DNA of 64,000 bases. Origin: Saururus chinensis (Eukaryota > Streptophyta > Magnoliopsida > Piperales > Saururaceae). Under the pieces are notes generated by a model. That model worked only from the letters and a program-made list of their open reading frames with translations. It was not told the DNA's origin and did not search any database. The stretch is from contig CP141140.1 in NCBI GenBank assembly GCA_035235625.1, positions 14,466,685-14,530,684 of the forward strand, read 5' to 3'. Positions 63,892-64,000 of this stretch are shown here, one piece after another. The translations under genes and the position numbers were made by a program. Each line of letters starts with the position of its first letter. The first letter of the stretch is position 1.

Positions 63892-64000
63892 TTCAGTGTC
63901 CTATGACAGTTTGCATTAATTGAACGTCAACATCAAACTGCTGACTCTGGTAGATGTTACTGTGTATCACAAACAATATTAGTTGCTAAAAGACTGATGT

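Overview
The window is nuclear DNA of a flowering plant. It has widely spaced genes with many short exons and mostly GT-AG introns, chloroplast-targeted products, and abundant LTR-retrotransposon, LINE and MITE debris. GC-rich first exons (DPE1, ABC1K, F-box) beside AT-rich introns hint at a monocot. That is an inference, and I cannot name a species. I reconstructed exon models by joining frames across splice sites. For complete genes the exon sums are multiples of three, and the resulting lengths agree with what I recall for the families.

Layout. 1-3.5 kb: 5' part of a chloroplast ABC1-type atypical kinase gene (minus strand, runs off the left edge). 3.5-8.1 kb: non-genic DNA, then a 1.37 kb Stowaway-like element enclosing a dead LRR receptor fragment. 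8.3-13.0 kb: a class I-like small heat-shock protein gene (minus) split just before its C-terminal tail by a 4.1 kb rearranged Ty1/copia element with inverted LTRs. 15.0-16.2 kb: an intronless F-box/kelch gene (minus), divergent from a plastid HEXXH membrane-protease-like gene (16.4-20.5 kb, plus), which converges on DPE1, the plastid disproportionating enzyme (20.9-26.0 kb, minus). 26.9-35.2 kb is a repeat island: a foldback element with a CT/GA core, a 3.6 kb solo-LTR-like insertion with a perfect 5-bp target duplication, a dead FAR1/MULE gene and a copia pol fragment. 35.5-36.6 kb: SEP2, a light-stress LHC-like thylakoid protein (minus). 40.3-49.0 kb: BMS1, an 18-exon ribosome-biogenesis GTPase gene (plus) with a clear U12-type AT-AC intron. 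50.5-51.6 kb: a dead RTE-type LINE. 52.4 kb: an ANTH-domain gene fragment. 52.8-58.2 kb: MCM3, a replicative helicase subunit (plus) with two E2F-type sites upstream. 60.0 kb to the right edge: the 5' half of SEC6, an exocyst subunit (plus).

The genes do not form a pathway. They are housekeeping and plastid genes separated by transposon-rich spacers: starch-derived maltooligosaccharide metabolism (DPE1), thylakoid/plastid stress (ABC1K, SEP2, HEXXH protein), 40S ribosome assembly (BMS1), DNA replication (MCM3) and exocytosis (SEC6). No convincing new system is present. The most notable observations are the AT-AC intron in BMS1, the sHSP gene interrupted by an inverted-LTR copia insertion whose flanks rejoin in frame, and the LRR fragment bounded by Stowaway ends.
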